Source of the DNA: Acidobacteriota bacterium
GTDB taxonomy: Bacteria; Acidobacteriota; Vicinamibacteria; Vicinamibacterales; SCN-69-37
Direction: 5' to 3'
NCBI GenBank assembly: GCA_024640135.1
Contig: JAHEFO010000012.1
Coordinates: 1 to 35,485, forward strand
Length of the DNA stretch: 35,485 nt
A model generated the notes under the pieces. It made no database searches. It worked only from the letters and a program-made list of their open reading frames with translations, and had not been told where the DNA came from. A program made the translations under genes and the position numbers. Of the stretch, positions 7,884 through 16,813 are shown piece by piece. Position 1 is the first letter of the stretch. Each line of letters starts with the position of its first letter.

Positions 7884-7884
7884 A
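7879..7884 (-). promoter_or_regulatory. TATAAT -10 box for the divergent ABC exporter operon
   Basis: The reverse complement of 7879-7884 is TATAAT, a perfect -10 hexamer, giving a transcription start near 7872 and a leader of about 40 bases before the TTG at 7831. No good -35 is seen 16-18 bases upstream on this strand, so the promoter may need an activator or be weak. Confidence 0.4.
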
Positions 7885-8037
7885 GGAGGCGCTGCCCGGG
7901 TACTCCGCCCGTCCGGGACGCTTGTTCGAAGGCTAACACACTCCCGCGCGCTGCCATTGTCGCCCAATTTCGGGCCCCGGCGGTGCCCGTGTGCATTTGA
8001 CTTCTGATCGAGTAGGCTAGGGGCGTTTCGCAGCCCT

Positions 8038-8697
8038 ATGAGCCAGATTTTTCCTAAGAGCGCCAACGCCGCTGTCCGCTCGAGTCTCTTCGCCGTGATG
8101 GCCCTGACCCTGTTCGCGGGGTGGGGTGTGTTCACGCTGATGCGTTCATCGTGGCTGACCAAGCAGAGCGAGTTCGTCGATCAGCCGATTCAGTTCAGCC
8201 ATGCCCACCATGTGGGCGGCGTCGGTCTGGACTGCCGCTATTGTCATACGTCAGTGGAGAAGTCTTCGTTCGCCGGAATTCCGCCGACCAAGACCTGTAT
8301 CAACTGCCATTCCCAGATTTGGACGAACGCGCCCATTCTCGAACCGGTCCGGGCGAGCTTCCGAAATGACACGCCGCTGAGTTGGGTTCGTGTCAATGAC
8401 CTGCCGGACTTCGTGTACTTCAGCCACCAGATACACGTGAAGCAGGGAGTTGGATGTGCCACGTGTCACGGCCCGGTCGACAAGATGCCCCTGACCTATC
8501 AGGCCACCTCGTTGCAGATGGAGTGGTGTCTGGACTGCCATCGCGCGCCGGAGAAATTCCTGCGTCCGCGGTCGGAGGTCTTCAACATGGCCTACGAAGC
8601 GCCGGCGGACCAGCTGGAGTTGGGTTTGAGGCTGAAGAAGGAATACAACGTTGCCGGGATCGCTCACATGACCAGCTGCTCGGTGTGCCACCGATGA
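8038..8697 (+). CDS. actA: Alternative Complex III pentaheme cytochrome c subunit ActA
   Basis: A 219-aa periplasmic multiheme cytochrome anchored by one N-terminal helix (about 14-36). Five CXXCH motifs are visible: CRYCH 66-70, CINCH 87-91, CATCH 140-144, CLDCH 164-168 and CSVCH 214-218. Additional His residues (for example in SHAHHVGG and YFSHQIH) are suitable as distal heme ligands. Five hemes and the position at the head of an act operon identify ActA, which passes electrons within ACIII toward the monoheme subunit or the oxidase. No clear ribosome binding site is seen before the ATG. The final codons overlap the start of actB (ATGA at 8694-8697). Confidence 0.95.
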   Translation: MSQIFPKSANAAVRSSLFAVMALTLFAGWGVFTLMRSSWLTKQSEFVDQPIQFSHAHHVGGVGLDCRYCHTSVEKSSFAGIPPTKTCINCHSQIWTNAPILEPVRASFRNDTPLSWVRVNDLPDFVYFSHQIHVKQGVGCATCHGPVDKMPLTYQATSLQMEWCLDCHRAPEKFLRPRSEVFNMAYEAPADQLELGLRLKKEYNVAGIAHMTSCSVCHR

Positions 8698-11600
8698 CAT
8701 TCGCAGACATTCGCACTCGCCTCGCCAGCCCGACGACCCCCGATGGCCCCGCGTATTGGCGCAGCCTTGATGAGCTGGCAAACACCGAGGAGTTCCAGAA
8801 CTTCGTTGCGCGCGAGTTTCCGTCGCAGGCCTCCGAGTTCAACGATCCGGCGGGCCGGCGCCAGTTCCTGAAGTTGATGGGGGCCTCGCTCGCGCTGGCT
8901 GGTGTCAGCGCCTGCACCCGTCAGCCCGAGGAGATGATCGTTCCGTACGTGCGCCAGCCCGAGGACGTGATTCCCGGCCGGCCGATGTTCTTTGCGACGT
9001 CGATGACGGCCGGCGGTTTCGGGATGCCGCTCCTGGCCGAGAACCACCTGGGCCGTCCGACAAAGCTCGAAGGCAATCCGGACCATCCGGCCAGCCTCGG
9101 TGCCACGGATGTCTTCGGCCAGGCTGCCGTACTGTCGCTGTATGACCCCGATCGCTCGCGCACGTTGCGTTACCGCGGTGATACGAAGACCTGGGCGGGT
9201 TTCACGGCCGCCCTCCAGGCGGCACTCAACACGCAGCGATCCCTCGACGGGGCCGGCCTGCGTATTCTGACCGAGCCGATCACGTCCCCCACCCTGATCG
9301 AGCAGTTGCACAGGATACTGACCGACTTGCCGGAGGCGAAGTGGCATCAGTGGGACGCCGTGTACGGCACCGTGCAGGCCGGCGGGCCCGCGGCGACCCC
9401 GCTTTATCACTTCAAGAACGCCGACGTCGTCGTCTCGCTTGACGCGGACTTCCTGGGTTTCGGCCCGTCAGCGGTGCGCTACACAAAGGATTTCTCGTCG
9501 CGGCGCCGCATCGGGACGCCGGCCGATCAGCAGAACCGTCTTTACGTGGTCGAGCCCGTGCCCACACTGACGGGTGCCAAGGCCGCGCACCGCGTGGCCG
9601 TCAAGGCCCGCGACGTGCATGGCGTCGCCAGCGCGCTGGCGACGGCGGTTGGCGTGTCGGCACCGGAGTCTGGTGCGCTCAGTGAGGCCATCCAGAAGGT
9701 GCTGCCGGTCATGGCCCAGGACCTGATGGATCACCGCGGCCGGTCGGTGGTCGTGGCCGGGCCGCATCAGCCTGCCGCGGTCCACGCGCTGGCGCGGGCG
9801 ATGAACGAGGCTCTGGGGAACGTCGGGTCCACCGTTATCTACACCGCGCCCGTGGCCGCCGGCCCGGCCGATGGGGCTGCGTCCCTTTCCTCTCTTGTGG
9901 AGGACATGAACGCGAGCAAGGTGGACGTGCTGCTGGTGCTCGGCGGCAACCCCGTGTTCACGACACCGGCTGACATTGGATTCTCCGAGGCGCTCGGCAA
10001 GGTCGGGACGCGCATTCACCTGGGCCTGTACTACGACGAGACGGCGGAGTTGTGCGACTGGCACGTGCCAGAGGCGCACTTCCTGGAGTCGTGGGGCGAT
10101 GCGCGCGCCTTCGACGGGACGGTCTCGCTCCAGCAACCCCTGATCGCGCCCCTGTATGACGGGCGTCAAGCCGTGGAGCTGTTGTCCGCGCTGAATGGCG
10201 CGCCGGGTCGCACGCCGGCAGAACTCGTCAAGGATTATTGGACACGCGCCTTCACATCCGGCGATTTCACGGACCCTGCGGGTGCGCCATTCGCCACCGT
10301 TGAGGCGTTCTGGCGCTCGGTCCTGCACGATGGATTCATTGCCAGCACGTCGCTGTTGCGGGACGGCGCCGAGGTGCCCATGGCGCCGGCGAACGACGCA
10401 TTCGATGCGCCGCCGGCATCGGCAACCGGCCTGGAAGTGGTGTTCCGGCCCGATCCCACCGTCCTTGACGGGCGGTACGCGAACAACGGCTGGTTGCAGG
10501 AATTGCCCAAGCCCCTCTCGAAGCTGACCTGGGACAACGCGGTGTATGTCAGCTTCACGACCGCCGAGCAGAACCACCTCAAGAACGAAGACGTGATTGA
10601 GATCACGCTGGGTGGACGCACCGTGAAGATGCCCGTCTGGGTCATGCCCGGGACGGCCGACGATGTCCTGGTGGTGCATTTCGGATACGGTCGGCGCAAG
10701 GCCGGCCGAGTGGGCTCGAACATCGGCGCGAACCCGTTCGTGATTCGCACGGCGCAGGCGCCGTGGTTCGAGAGCGGCGCGTCGATGGTGCGCACCGGTG
10801 AGACGCACACCCTCGCGTCCACGCAGACCCACTTCGCGATGGAGGGCCGCAACTCGGTCCGAATCGTTGACGCGGTCGATTACCAGGCCGATCCGGCAAT
10901 CGTGAAGCACATGGGCCATAAGCCTGCGGACAACCTCACGCTGTATCCGCCCCGCGAATACAACGGCAACAAGTGGGGCATGGCCATCGATCTCAATGCC
11001 TGCACCGGTTGCAGTGTCTGCATCGCCGCGTGCGTGGCCGAGAACAACATTCCCGTGGTCGGCAAGGATCAGGTCAAGCGCAGCCGCGAAATGCACTGGA
11101 TCCGCGTGGACACGTACTTCGAAGGCGATCCTGCGGAGCCCTCGGGCACGTATCATCAGCCGCTGCCGTGCCAGCAGTGTGAGGACGCGCCGTGCGAGGT
11201 GGTCTGTCCGGTCGCCGCCACGGTTCACAGCGATGAGGGCCTGAACGACATGGTCTACAACCGCTGCGTCGGCACCCGCTACTGCTCGAACAACTGTCCC
11301 TACAAGGTGCGTCGCTTCAATTTCATGCTCTACTCCGACTTCACGACGCCGGAGTTGAAGGCGCAGCGGAATCCCGACGTGACGATCCGCAGCCGCGGTG
11401 TGATGGAGAAGTGCACGTATTGCGTGCAGCGCATCAACCATGCGCGCATCGACGCGAAAACTGGCGAGCGGCCGATTGCCGATGGGGAAATCCAGACGGC
11501 GTGCCAGCAGGCGTGCCCGGCCGACGCCATCGTCTTCGGAGACCTCAACAGTCCCGACAGCCAGGTGTCGAAACTGGCCGCGCAGGACCGCAACTATGGG

Positions 11601-11714
11601 CTACTGGAAGATCTGGGCACTCGTCCGAGGACGACATACCTGGCGGTAGTCCGCAACCCGAATCCGGCGCTGCCGAGTGAAACGTCGTCGGGCAACAAGG
11701 CTTCCGGTCATTAG
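8694..11714 (+). CDS. actB: Alternative Complex III molybdopterin-like/iron-sulfur subunit ActB
   Basis: A 1006-aa fusion typical of ActB. A Tat-type signal lies unusually far in (RRQFLKLMGASLALAG from Arg55), as in other ActB proteins. Residues about 80-740 form a molybdopterin-oxidoreductase-like domain, known in solved ACIII structures to lack the cofactor. The C-terminal ferredoxin-like domain has four cysteine groups for Fe-S clusters, beginning at Cys770 (CTGCSVCIAAC), Cys826 (CQQCEDAPCEVVCP), Cys858 (CVGTRYCSNNCP) and Cys907 (CTYC, completed by ACQQACP). The start is the ATG overlapping the actA stop; an upstream in-frame extension lies inside actA and was rejected. The domain probably relays electrons from the quinol site near ActC to the ActA hemes. 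Confidence 0.95.
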   Translation: MTFADIRTRLASPTTPDGPAYWRSLDELANTEEFQNFVAREFPSQASEFNDPAGRRQFLKLMGASLALAGVSACTRQPEEMIVPYVRQPEDVIPGRPMFFATSMTAGGFGMPLLAENHLGRPTKLEGNPDHPASLGATDVFGQAAVLSLYDPDRSRTLRYRGDTKTWAGFTAALQAALNTQRSLDGAGLRILTEPITSPTLIEQLHRILTDLPEAKWHQWDAVYGTVQAGGPAATPLYHFKNADVVVSLDADFLGFGPSAVRYTKDFSSRRRIGTPADQQNRLYVVEPVPTLTGAKAAHRVAVKARDVHGVASALATAVGVSAPESGALSEAIQKVLPVMAQDLMDHRGRSVVVAGPHQPAAVHALARAMNEALGNVGSTVIYTAPVAAGPADGAASLSSLVEDMNASKVDVLLVLGGNPVFTTPADIGFSEALGKVGTRIHLGLYYDETAELCDWHVPEAHFLESWGDARAFDGTVSLQQPLIAPLYDGRQAVELLSALNGAPGRTPAELVKDYWTRAFTSGDFTDPAGAPFATVEAFWRSVLHDGFIASTSLLRDGAEVPMAPANDAFDAPPASATGLEVVFRPDPTVLDGRYANNGWLQELPKPLSKLTWDNAVYVSFTTAEQNHLKNEDVIEITLGGRTVKMPVWVMPGTADDVLVVHFGYGRRKAGRVGSNIGANPFVIRTAQAPWFESGASMVRTGETHTLASTQTHFAMEGRNSVRIVDAVDYQADPAIVKHMGHKPADNLTLYPPREYNGNKWGMAIDLNACTGCSVCIAACVAENNIPVVGKDQVKRSREMHWIRVDTYFEGDPAEPSGTYHQPLPCQQCEDAPCEVVCPVAATVHSDEGLNDMVYNRCVGTRYCSNNCPYKVRRFNFMLYSDFTTPELKAQRNPDVTIRSRGVMEKCTYCVQRINHARIDAKTGERPIADGEIQTACQQACPADAIVFGDLNSPDSQVSKLAAQDRNYGLLEDLGTRPRTTYLAVVRNPNPALPSETSSGNKASGH

Positions 11715-11738
11715 AGACCGGACGAACGGAGATAGTCG

Positions 11739-13142
11739 GTGGACGTGAGCCACAATACCAAGCAGGACCCGCTCGGCGCGGTGCCGGTGATTACACCCGG
11801 CTACAGCTACAGCGGCATCACAGACAAGCTGTCTGCGCTTGTCCTGACGCACAACACGCCCGCCGCCTGGTTTGCGTTCATGGGCGTCGGGCTCGTCTTG
11901 TTGATGTGCCTCCTCATGTCGTTGACCTACTTGCTGTTCAAGGGCGTCGGCATCTGGGGTAATCAGGTTCCAGTCGCATGGGCCTTCCCGATCATCAACT
12001 TCGTCTGGTGGATCGGCATCGGTCACGCAGGCACGCTGATCTCGGCCATTCTGCTGCTCTTCAAGCAGGACTGGCGCACGTCGATTAACCGGTTTGCGGA
12101 GGCCATGACCCTGTTCGCCGTGGCGTGCGCGATGATCTTTCCCATCTTCCATACCGGCCGGCCGTGGCTGGCGGTCTACTGGTTGTTGCCGTACCCCAAC
12201 GTGATGGGGTTGTGGCCGAACTTCCGCAGCCCGCTGATCTGGGACGTGTTCGCGGTCTCCACCTACGGGTCGGTCTCGCTGCTGTTCTGGTACATCGGCC
12301 TGATCCCCGACCTGGCCACCTTCCGCGACAAGGCGGAGAAGCCGCTGATCAAGAAACTCTACGGCGTGCTGGCGATGGGCTGGCGCGGGTCCGCGCGGCA
12401 CTGGTACCGCTACGAGACCGCGTACCTCATCCTGGCCGGTCTGTCGACGCCGCTGGTCCTGTCGGTGCATACGGTGGTCAGCTTCGACTTCTCGGTCTCG
12501 AACCTGCCCGGCTGGCACGCGACGATCTTTCCGCCGTACTTCGTCGCCGGTGCCGTCTACGCCGGCTTCGCGATGGTGCTGACGCTGGCCATTCCGCTGC
12601 GGGCGATCTACAAGCTCCACGACTTCATCACGATGCGGCACCTGGAGAACATGGCCAAGGTGACGCTCGTGACCGGGCTCATCGTTGTGTATGGCTACGC
12701 GTGCGAACTGTTCTTCGGCTGGTACAGCGGCAGCCTCTACGAACGTGAGATGCTGCGCCTGCGCATCTTTGACGGCTTCTATCCCTGGGCCTACCCGGCG
12801 CTGCTGTTGTGTAACTTCATCGTGCCGCAGCTGCTCTGGGTCAAGAAGTACCGCCGGAATATCGCGGTGCTCTTCACCGTGGCGATGTTCGTGAACGTCG
12901 GGATGTGGCTCGAACGATTCGTGATCATCGTGACCAGTCTGAGCAGCGACTTCCTGACCTCGTCCTGGGCGTCGTTCAGTCCGACCCGATGGGATTTCCT
13001 CACGTTTGCCGGAACGATCGGCTTGTTCGTGACGCTGTTCTTCCTGTTCGTGCGAGTCCTGCCGGCGATTTCCATTTTCGAAATGCGCACGCTGCTGCCT
13101 GAGGCTGCCACGAAGCAGACGCCAGAAGGAGGGTCGCACTGA
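11739..13142 (+). CDS. actC: Alternative Complex III NrfD-like membrane subunit ActC
   Basis: A 467-aa polytopic protein of the NrfD/PsrC family with about ten membrane helices. In ACIII it forms the quinol-binding membrane module under ActB. Recognisable family features are [20 protein letters not shown] near 82-101 and the FHTGRPW segment near 137. A long C-terminal half carries further helices, ending in a cytoplasmic tail. The start is GTG at 11739, seven bases after GGAG; another GTG two codons downstream is possible. It follows actB by 24 bases and overlaps actD by one base (TGATG at 13140-13144). Confidence 0.93.
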   Translation: MDVSHNTKQDPLGAVPVITPGYSYSGITDKLSALVLTHNTPAAWFAFMGVGLVLLMCLLMSLTYLLFKGVGIWGNQVPVAWAFPIINFVWWIGIGHAGTLISAILLLFKQDWRTSINRFAEAMTLFAVACAMIFPIFHTGRPWLAVYWLLPYPNVMGLWPNFRSPLIWDVFAVSTYGSVSLLFWYIGLIPDLATFRDKAEKPLIKKLYGVLAMGWRGSARHWYRYETAYLILAGLSTPLVLSVHTVVSFDFSVSNLPGWHATIFPPYFVAGAVYAGFAMVLTLAIPLRAIYKLHDFITMRHLENMAKVTLVTGLIVVYGYACELFFGWYSGSLYEREMLRLRIFDGFYPWAYPALLLCNFIVPQLLWVKKYRRNIAVLFTVAMFVNVGMWLERFVIIVTSLSSDFLTSSWASFSPTRWDFLTFAGTIGLFVTLFFLFVRVLPAISIFEMRTLLPEAATKQTPEGGSH

Positions 13143-13693
13143 TGGATCATCAGGCGCAGTCATCGTCGCAGGTCTACGGTCTGATGGCGGAATTTGATTC
13201 CGCCCAGGCCCTGCTCGAAGCCGCACAGAAGGTGCGCGGCGCGGGCTACACGCGGACCGACGCGTACTCCCCCATGCCCATTCACGGCCTCGCCGAAGCC
13301 CTTGGCATGACCGAACGCAAGGTGGCGCCCTTCGTGCTGGCTGGCGGTCTGATAGGGTGCATGACTGGATACGGTCTTCAGTTCTGGACCTCCGTCATCG
13401 ACTACCCGATGAACATCGGTGGCCGGCCCTTCCACTCGTGGGTGTCGTTCATTCCGGTGACATTTGAGTTGACGATCCTGTTCGCGGCGTTCTCCGCCGG
13501 GATTTCCATGATCGTGTTGAATGGATTGCCGCAGCCCTACCATCCCGTCTTCAACGCGAAGCGTTTTTCGACGGCCAGCCAGTCATCGTTCTTTCTGGCG
13601 ATCGAGGCCGCAGATCCGAAGTTCGATGCCGGACAGACTGCTGCATTCCTGGCGAGTCTCCATCCGCGCGAGGTGGTGTCCGTTGATGAATAG
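13142..13693 (+). CDS. actD: Alternative Complex III subunit ActD (DUF3341)
   Basis: A 183-aa protein matching the DUF3341 pattern: an N-terminal soluble part opening with YGLMAEFDSAQALLEAAQ, the YSPMPIHGL segment, then two membrane helices (about 63-81 and 104-126) separated by a short loop (NIGGRPFHSW), and the PYHPVFN motif after the second. ActD is a structural membrane subunit of ACIII without cofactors. Its start overlaps the actC stop, and its last eight bases overlap actE. Confidence 0.93.
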   Translation: MDHQAQSSSQVYGLMAEFDSAQALLEAAQKVRGAGYTRTDAYSPMPIHGLAEALGMTERKVAPFVLAGGLIGCMTGYGLQFWTSVIDYPMNIGGRPFHSWVSFIPVTFELTILFAAFSAGISMIVLNGLPQPYHPVFNAKRFSTASQSSFFLAIEAADPKFDAGQTAAFLASLHPREVVSVDE

Positions 13694-14312
13694 AACCATA
13701 GCGACGTCGGTCGTCTTGCTGGCCCTTGTTTCGGTGACCGCTGCCGGCTGCCGTCAGGACATGCACGACGCGCCCCGATACGACCCGCTGGAGAAGTCGG
13801 ATCTGTTCCTCAATGGCAGTTCCGCCCGCCCGCTGGTCGAGGGCACCGTCGCGCGCAGCCAGTTGAACGATGACACGTTCCTGCACACAGGCAAGGGGCC
13901 TGACGGCAAACCGGTGGCCGCGTTTCCATTCGCGATCACGCACACGGAACTGAACCGGGGACAGGAGCGCTTCAACGTGTACTGCGCGCCCTGCCACGCC
14001 CGCACCGGCGAAGGGAATGGCATGGTCGTGCAGCGCGGCTTCCGGCAGGCGCAGTCGTTGCACATCGACCGCCTGAAAGCAGCGCCCGTTGGCTACATCT
14101 ACGACGTCATCACGAATGGATTTGGCGTGATGCCGGACTATCGCGACCAGATTCCGGTGGAAGACCGCTGGAAGATCATCGCCTACGTGCGAGCGCTTCA
14201 ACTGAGCCATCAGGCGACGACGGCCGATGTGCCGGCTGACATGCTCGAACAGTTGCTGAGGGGCGGGCAGGCGCCCGCGGCGACCGACGCCCCTGTGGAG
14301 ATTCACCGATGA
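13686..14312 (+). CDS. actE: Alternative Complex III monoheme cytochrome c lipoprotein ActE
   Basis: A 208-aa lipoprotein cytochrome. The signal peptide ends in the lipobox TAAGC with Cys22 as the lipidation site. One CAPCH heme motif lies at 100-104, with GVMPDY providing Met149 as the likely sixth heme ligand. Monoheme ActE is thought to hand electrons on to the caa3 oxidase. The start ATG at 13686 lies inside the end of actD, giving a Cys-lipoprotein signal directly; longer in-frame starts would destroy it. Confidence 0.93.
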   Translation: MNRTIATSVVLLALVSVTAAGCRQDMHDAPRYDPLEKSDLFLNGSSARPLVEGTVARSQLNDDTFLHTGKGPDGKPVAAFPFAITHTELNRGQERFNVYCAPCHARTGEGNGMVVQRGFRQAQSLHIDRLKAAPVGYIYDVITNGFGVMPDYRDQIPVEDRWKIIAYVRALQLSHQATTADVPADMLEQLLRGGQAPAATDAPVEIHR

Positions 14313-15517
14313 CAAGCGACTGGAAGCCGGCGGAGATGCTCAAGGAGCGTCCGACAGCCGATCTCAGCCGGCTCAGCAGCCGGGGGTTGCTGCTGGGCGG
14401 CGTGGGGGCCGCAGCCTGCGCGGCGGGGTATGTCATGGTGGACAGTTTGCAGTTCCTCCAGTCGTATCTGATCGCCTACATGTTCTGGATTGGCCTGTCG
14501 CTCGGTTCGTTGGCGCTGCTGATGATCCAGCACCTGAGCGGCGGCGCCTGGGGTCTGGTGGGCCGGCGGGTGTTCGAAGCGGCGACGCGGACACTGCCGT
14601 TGATGGCGGTGCTGTTCATTCCCATCGCGCTGAACCTCGAGACGTTGTTCCTCTGGGCGCGGCCGGAAGCAGCCACCGACCCGGTTCTCGTCGCGAAGGC
14701 GGCCTATCTCAACCCGAATTTCTTCTACGGACGCGCGGTTTTGTACTTCGCCATCTGGATTGGACTGGCGTTCACGCTGAGCCGATGGTCGAAGGCGCAG
14801 GATGAGACGGCGCCAGTCGGGCCGGGGCCGCTGGACCGGCGGTTCCGCGTGTTGTCCGGCCCAGGGCTCGTGTTGTTCATGTTGACCGTGACGTTCATGA
14901 GCGTGGACTGGGTGATGTCGCTCGACCCGCATTTCTATTCCACGATCTTCGGCGTGCTGACGGTGGGCGGACAGGGACTGGCGACCCTGGCATTTACGAT
15001 TCTGGTCCTGCAGGGGCTGTCTGGCTCCAAGCCCATTTCAGACGTGACCAGCGCCGAGCGGTTCCACGACTACGGGAAGTTGATGCTGGCGTTCGTGATG
15101 TTGTGGGCCTACTTCAACGTTTCACAGCTGTTGATCATCTGGTCAGCGAACCTGCCTGAGGAAATTCCCTGGTATATCGAGCGACTGCAGGGGCACTGGG
15201 CTCCGTGGGCCGTCGTTGTGCTGCTGGGCCATTTCGTGGCGCCGTTCGTGCTGCTGCTCTCGCGTGATCTCAAGCGGCATGGCCGGATGCTGTCGCGGGT
15301 GGCGCTCTTCGTGCTGGTCATGCGCGTGGTGGATCTGGTGTGGACCATTGGTCCGGTGTTCCGCCACGAATCCACGGTGCACTGGCTGGACTTCGCCATG
15401 GTACTCGGGATGGCCCTGCCCTGGCTGTTCTTGTTCTACCGCAACCTGGGAAGCCGTGCCCTGGTTCCGGCGAACGACCCGTATTTCGAGGAAGCAGTGA
15501 TCAATGAAGGACATTAA
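14309..15517 (+). CDS. actF: Alternative Complex III second NrfD-like membrane subunit ActF
   Basis: A 402-aa integral membrane protein with about ten helices. It is the second, more divergent NrfD-like subunit of ACIII, paralogous to ActC. The segment MSVDWVMSLDPHFYSTIFG (about 190-208) is a strong ActF landmark. The start overlaps actE (ATGA at 14309-14312) and the end overlaps the following gene by 14 bases. The protein has no cofactor motifs; in known structures it packs against ActC, may take part in quinol binding or proton transfer, and contacts the oxidase in supercomplexes. Confidence 0.93.
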   Translation: MTSDWKPAEMLKERPTADLSRLSSRGLLLGGVGAAACAAGYVMVDSLQFLQSYLIAYMFWIGLSLGSLALLMIQHLSGGAWGLVGRRVFEAATRTLPLMAVLFIPIALNLETLFLWARPEAATDPVLVAKAAYLNPNFFYGRAVLYFAIWIGLAFTLSRWSKAQDETAPVGPGPLDRRFRVLSGPGLVLFMLTVTFMSVDWVMSLDPHFYSTIFGVLTVGGQGLATLAFTILVLQGLSGSKPISDVTSAERFHDYGKLMLAFVMLWAYFNVSQLLIIWSANLPEEIPWYIERLQGHWAPWAVVVLLGHFVAPFVLLLSRDLKRHGRMLSRVALFVLVMRVVDLVWTIGPVFRHESTVHWLDFAMVLGMALPWLFLFYRNLGSRALVPANDPYFEEAVINEGH

Positions 15518-15935
15518 TCACCCGGATTCCGGAACGGTCCGCACCGAGGGCGACGGTGTTCACTACCGGGGCCTTGCCTGGTCGATGATCATTCTGACGA
15601 TTCTGACGCTCGTGTGCTACGCGATCGTCGTCGGGCTCTTCAAGTTCATGGAGTCACGGGCTGTGGCCGGTGATACCGATCGCGCGCCGTTGGCGGCCGC
15701 CCCCGTGCAGCCCACCATTGTGGATGGTCGGGTGGAGAGCGGGAGTATGGCGCCGGTGCCGTCTCTGCTGGTGAACGAGCCCGTCAACTTGGAGAAGTTT
15801 CGATCGCACGAAGAACAGATGCTGACCACCTACGGGTGGGTGGATCAGAACGCCGGTGTCGTCCGGCTGCCTATCGAACGAGCGAAAGACCTGCTGCTTG
15901 AGCGGGGCCTTCCGGTCCGAGAGCCACAACGATGA
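15504..15935 (+). CDS. Small single-helix membrane protein of unknown function in the ACIII-caa3 operon
   Basis: A 143-aa protein. Residues 1-23 are polar, one membrane helix spans about 25-48 (LAWSMIILTILTLVCYAIVV), a Pro/Ala-rich linker follows (about 55-95), and the periplasmic C-terminal part contains EEQMLTTYGWVDQNAGVV then RLPIERAKDLLLERGLP. No heme, copper or Fe-S motif is present. It lies between actF and sco, overlapping both (14 and 4 bases). It could be a small ACIII or supercomplex subunit (some ACIII contain a seventh small subunit) or an assembly factor; the sequence does not decide. I recall comparable C-terminal segments in the same position in other ACIII operons but cannot verify that here. 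Confidence 0.75.
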   Translation: MKDINHPDSGTVRTEGDGVHYRGLAWSMIILTILTLVCYAIVVGLFKFMESRAVAGDTDRAPLAAAPVQPTIVDGRVESGSMAPVPSLLVNEPVNLEKFRSHEEQMLTTYGWVDQNAGVVRLPIERAKDLLLERGLPVREPQR

Positions 15936-16813
15936 ACGGACGTCAGGGATTCTTCATGGTGTGTGTGACAGCCGCAATGGTTGCCGCCGCCGTGGTGTCG
16001 CCAGCCGCGCAGCGGACGGCGCCAGGGTCGAGCGCGCCAGGGCAACCCGCGATGGCGCCGTTGCCGATTCTGAAGGACGTGCGGATCGACCAGAAGCTCG
16101 ATTTCCCGGTGCCCCTCGACCTGGCCTTTGTGGATGAAGCCGGCAAGGATGTGACGCTGAGCCAGTACTTCGGGACTCGGCCGGCAGTGCTCGCGCTGGT
16201 GTACTACGAGTGCCCGATGCTCTGCACGCAGGTGCTCAACGGGTTGTTCTCGTCGATGCAGCCCTTGACGCTCGACGCAGGCCGCGACTTCGACATCATC
16301 GTGGTGAGTTTCGATCCGGGCGAGACGCCGGCGATGGCGCAGGCCAAGAAAGCCAGCTACCTGGCACACTATCAGCGGCCGACGGCCGAAGCCGGTATCC
16401 ACTTCCTGACCGGCCGCCAACAGGCCATCGACGCGCTCGCCGATGCCGTCGGCTTCCGGTATGCCTACGACGAAGCGATCGACCAGTATGCGCACCCCGC
16501 GGCCGTCACGGTCCTGACACCGCAAGGGCATGTGTCGAAGTACCTCTACGGTGTCGAATTCGCGCCGATGGACTTTCGTTTTGCGATGGTGTCCGCCGGC
16601 GAGGGCCAGATTGGCACGCTGGTGGACCAGGCACTGCTCTACTGTTTCCACTACGACCCCGCCACAGGCAAGTACAGCGTGGCAATCATGAAGTTTGTGC
16701 AACTGGGCGCAATTCTGACGCTGCTCGGCATCGGGGCCTTCGTGTTCGTTCACCTGCGGCGCGATCGCCAGCAGAACAGGGCGGTGGCCTCCACCGCAAC
16801 GGGTAATCGGTAA
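15932..16813 (+). CDS. sco: SCO1/SenC/PrrC-family copper chaperone
   Basis: A 293-aa thioredoxin-fold protein that delivers copper to the CuA site of cytochrome oxidase subunit II. The copper ligands are visible: CPMLC with Cys94 and Cys98, and His188 in YAHPAA. It has an N-terminal signal-like helix and, less usually for SCO proteins, a C-terminal membrane helix (about 249-271) with a basic tail, so the copper domain is held in the periplasm. It overlaps the 143-aa gene (ATGA) and coxB (TAATG at 16811-16815). Its location directly before coxB fits maturation of the CuA centre there. Confidence 0.93.
   Translation: MNGRQGFFMVCVTAAMVAAAVVSPAAQRTAPGSSAPGQPAMAPLPILKDVRIDQKLDFPVPLDLAFVDEAGKDVTLSQYFGTRPAVLALVYYECPMLCTQVLNGLFSSMQPLTLDAGRDFDIIVVSFDPGETPAMAQAKKASYLAHYQRPTAEAGIHFLTGRQQAIDALADAVGFRYAYDEAIDQYAHPAAVTVLTPQGHVSKYLYGVEFAPMDFRFAMVSAGEGQIGTLVDQALLYCFHYDPATGKYSVAIMKFVQLGAILTLLGIGAFVFVHLRRDRQQNRAVASTATGNR

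Noticed and set aside
7997-8018. TTGACT with TAGGCT as a second promoter close to actA.
   Set aside because: Only about ten bases separate the two hexamers, too short for sigma-70, and TAGGCT is a weak -10; the pair at 7854-7883 is better.
9468-11441. A 657-codon open frame on the minus strand opposite actB.
   Set aside because: The product is an unnatural His/Arg/Gly-rich sequence without motifs, opposite a gene with clear cofactor ligands; it is a by-product of GC-rich codon usage.
8694-11714. ActB as a catalytic molybdoenzyme.
   Set aside because: The context (actA, actC-F) and the N-terminal Tat plus C-terminal ferredoxin fusion match ACIII ActB, which is known to lack the molybdenum cofactor.
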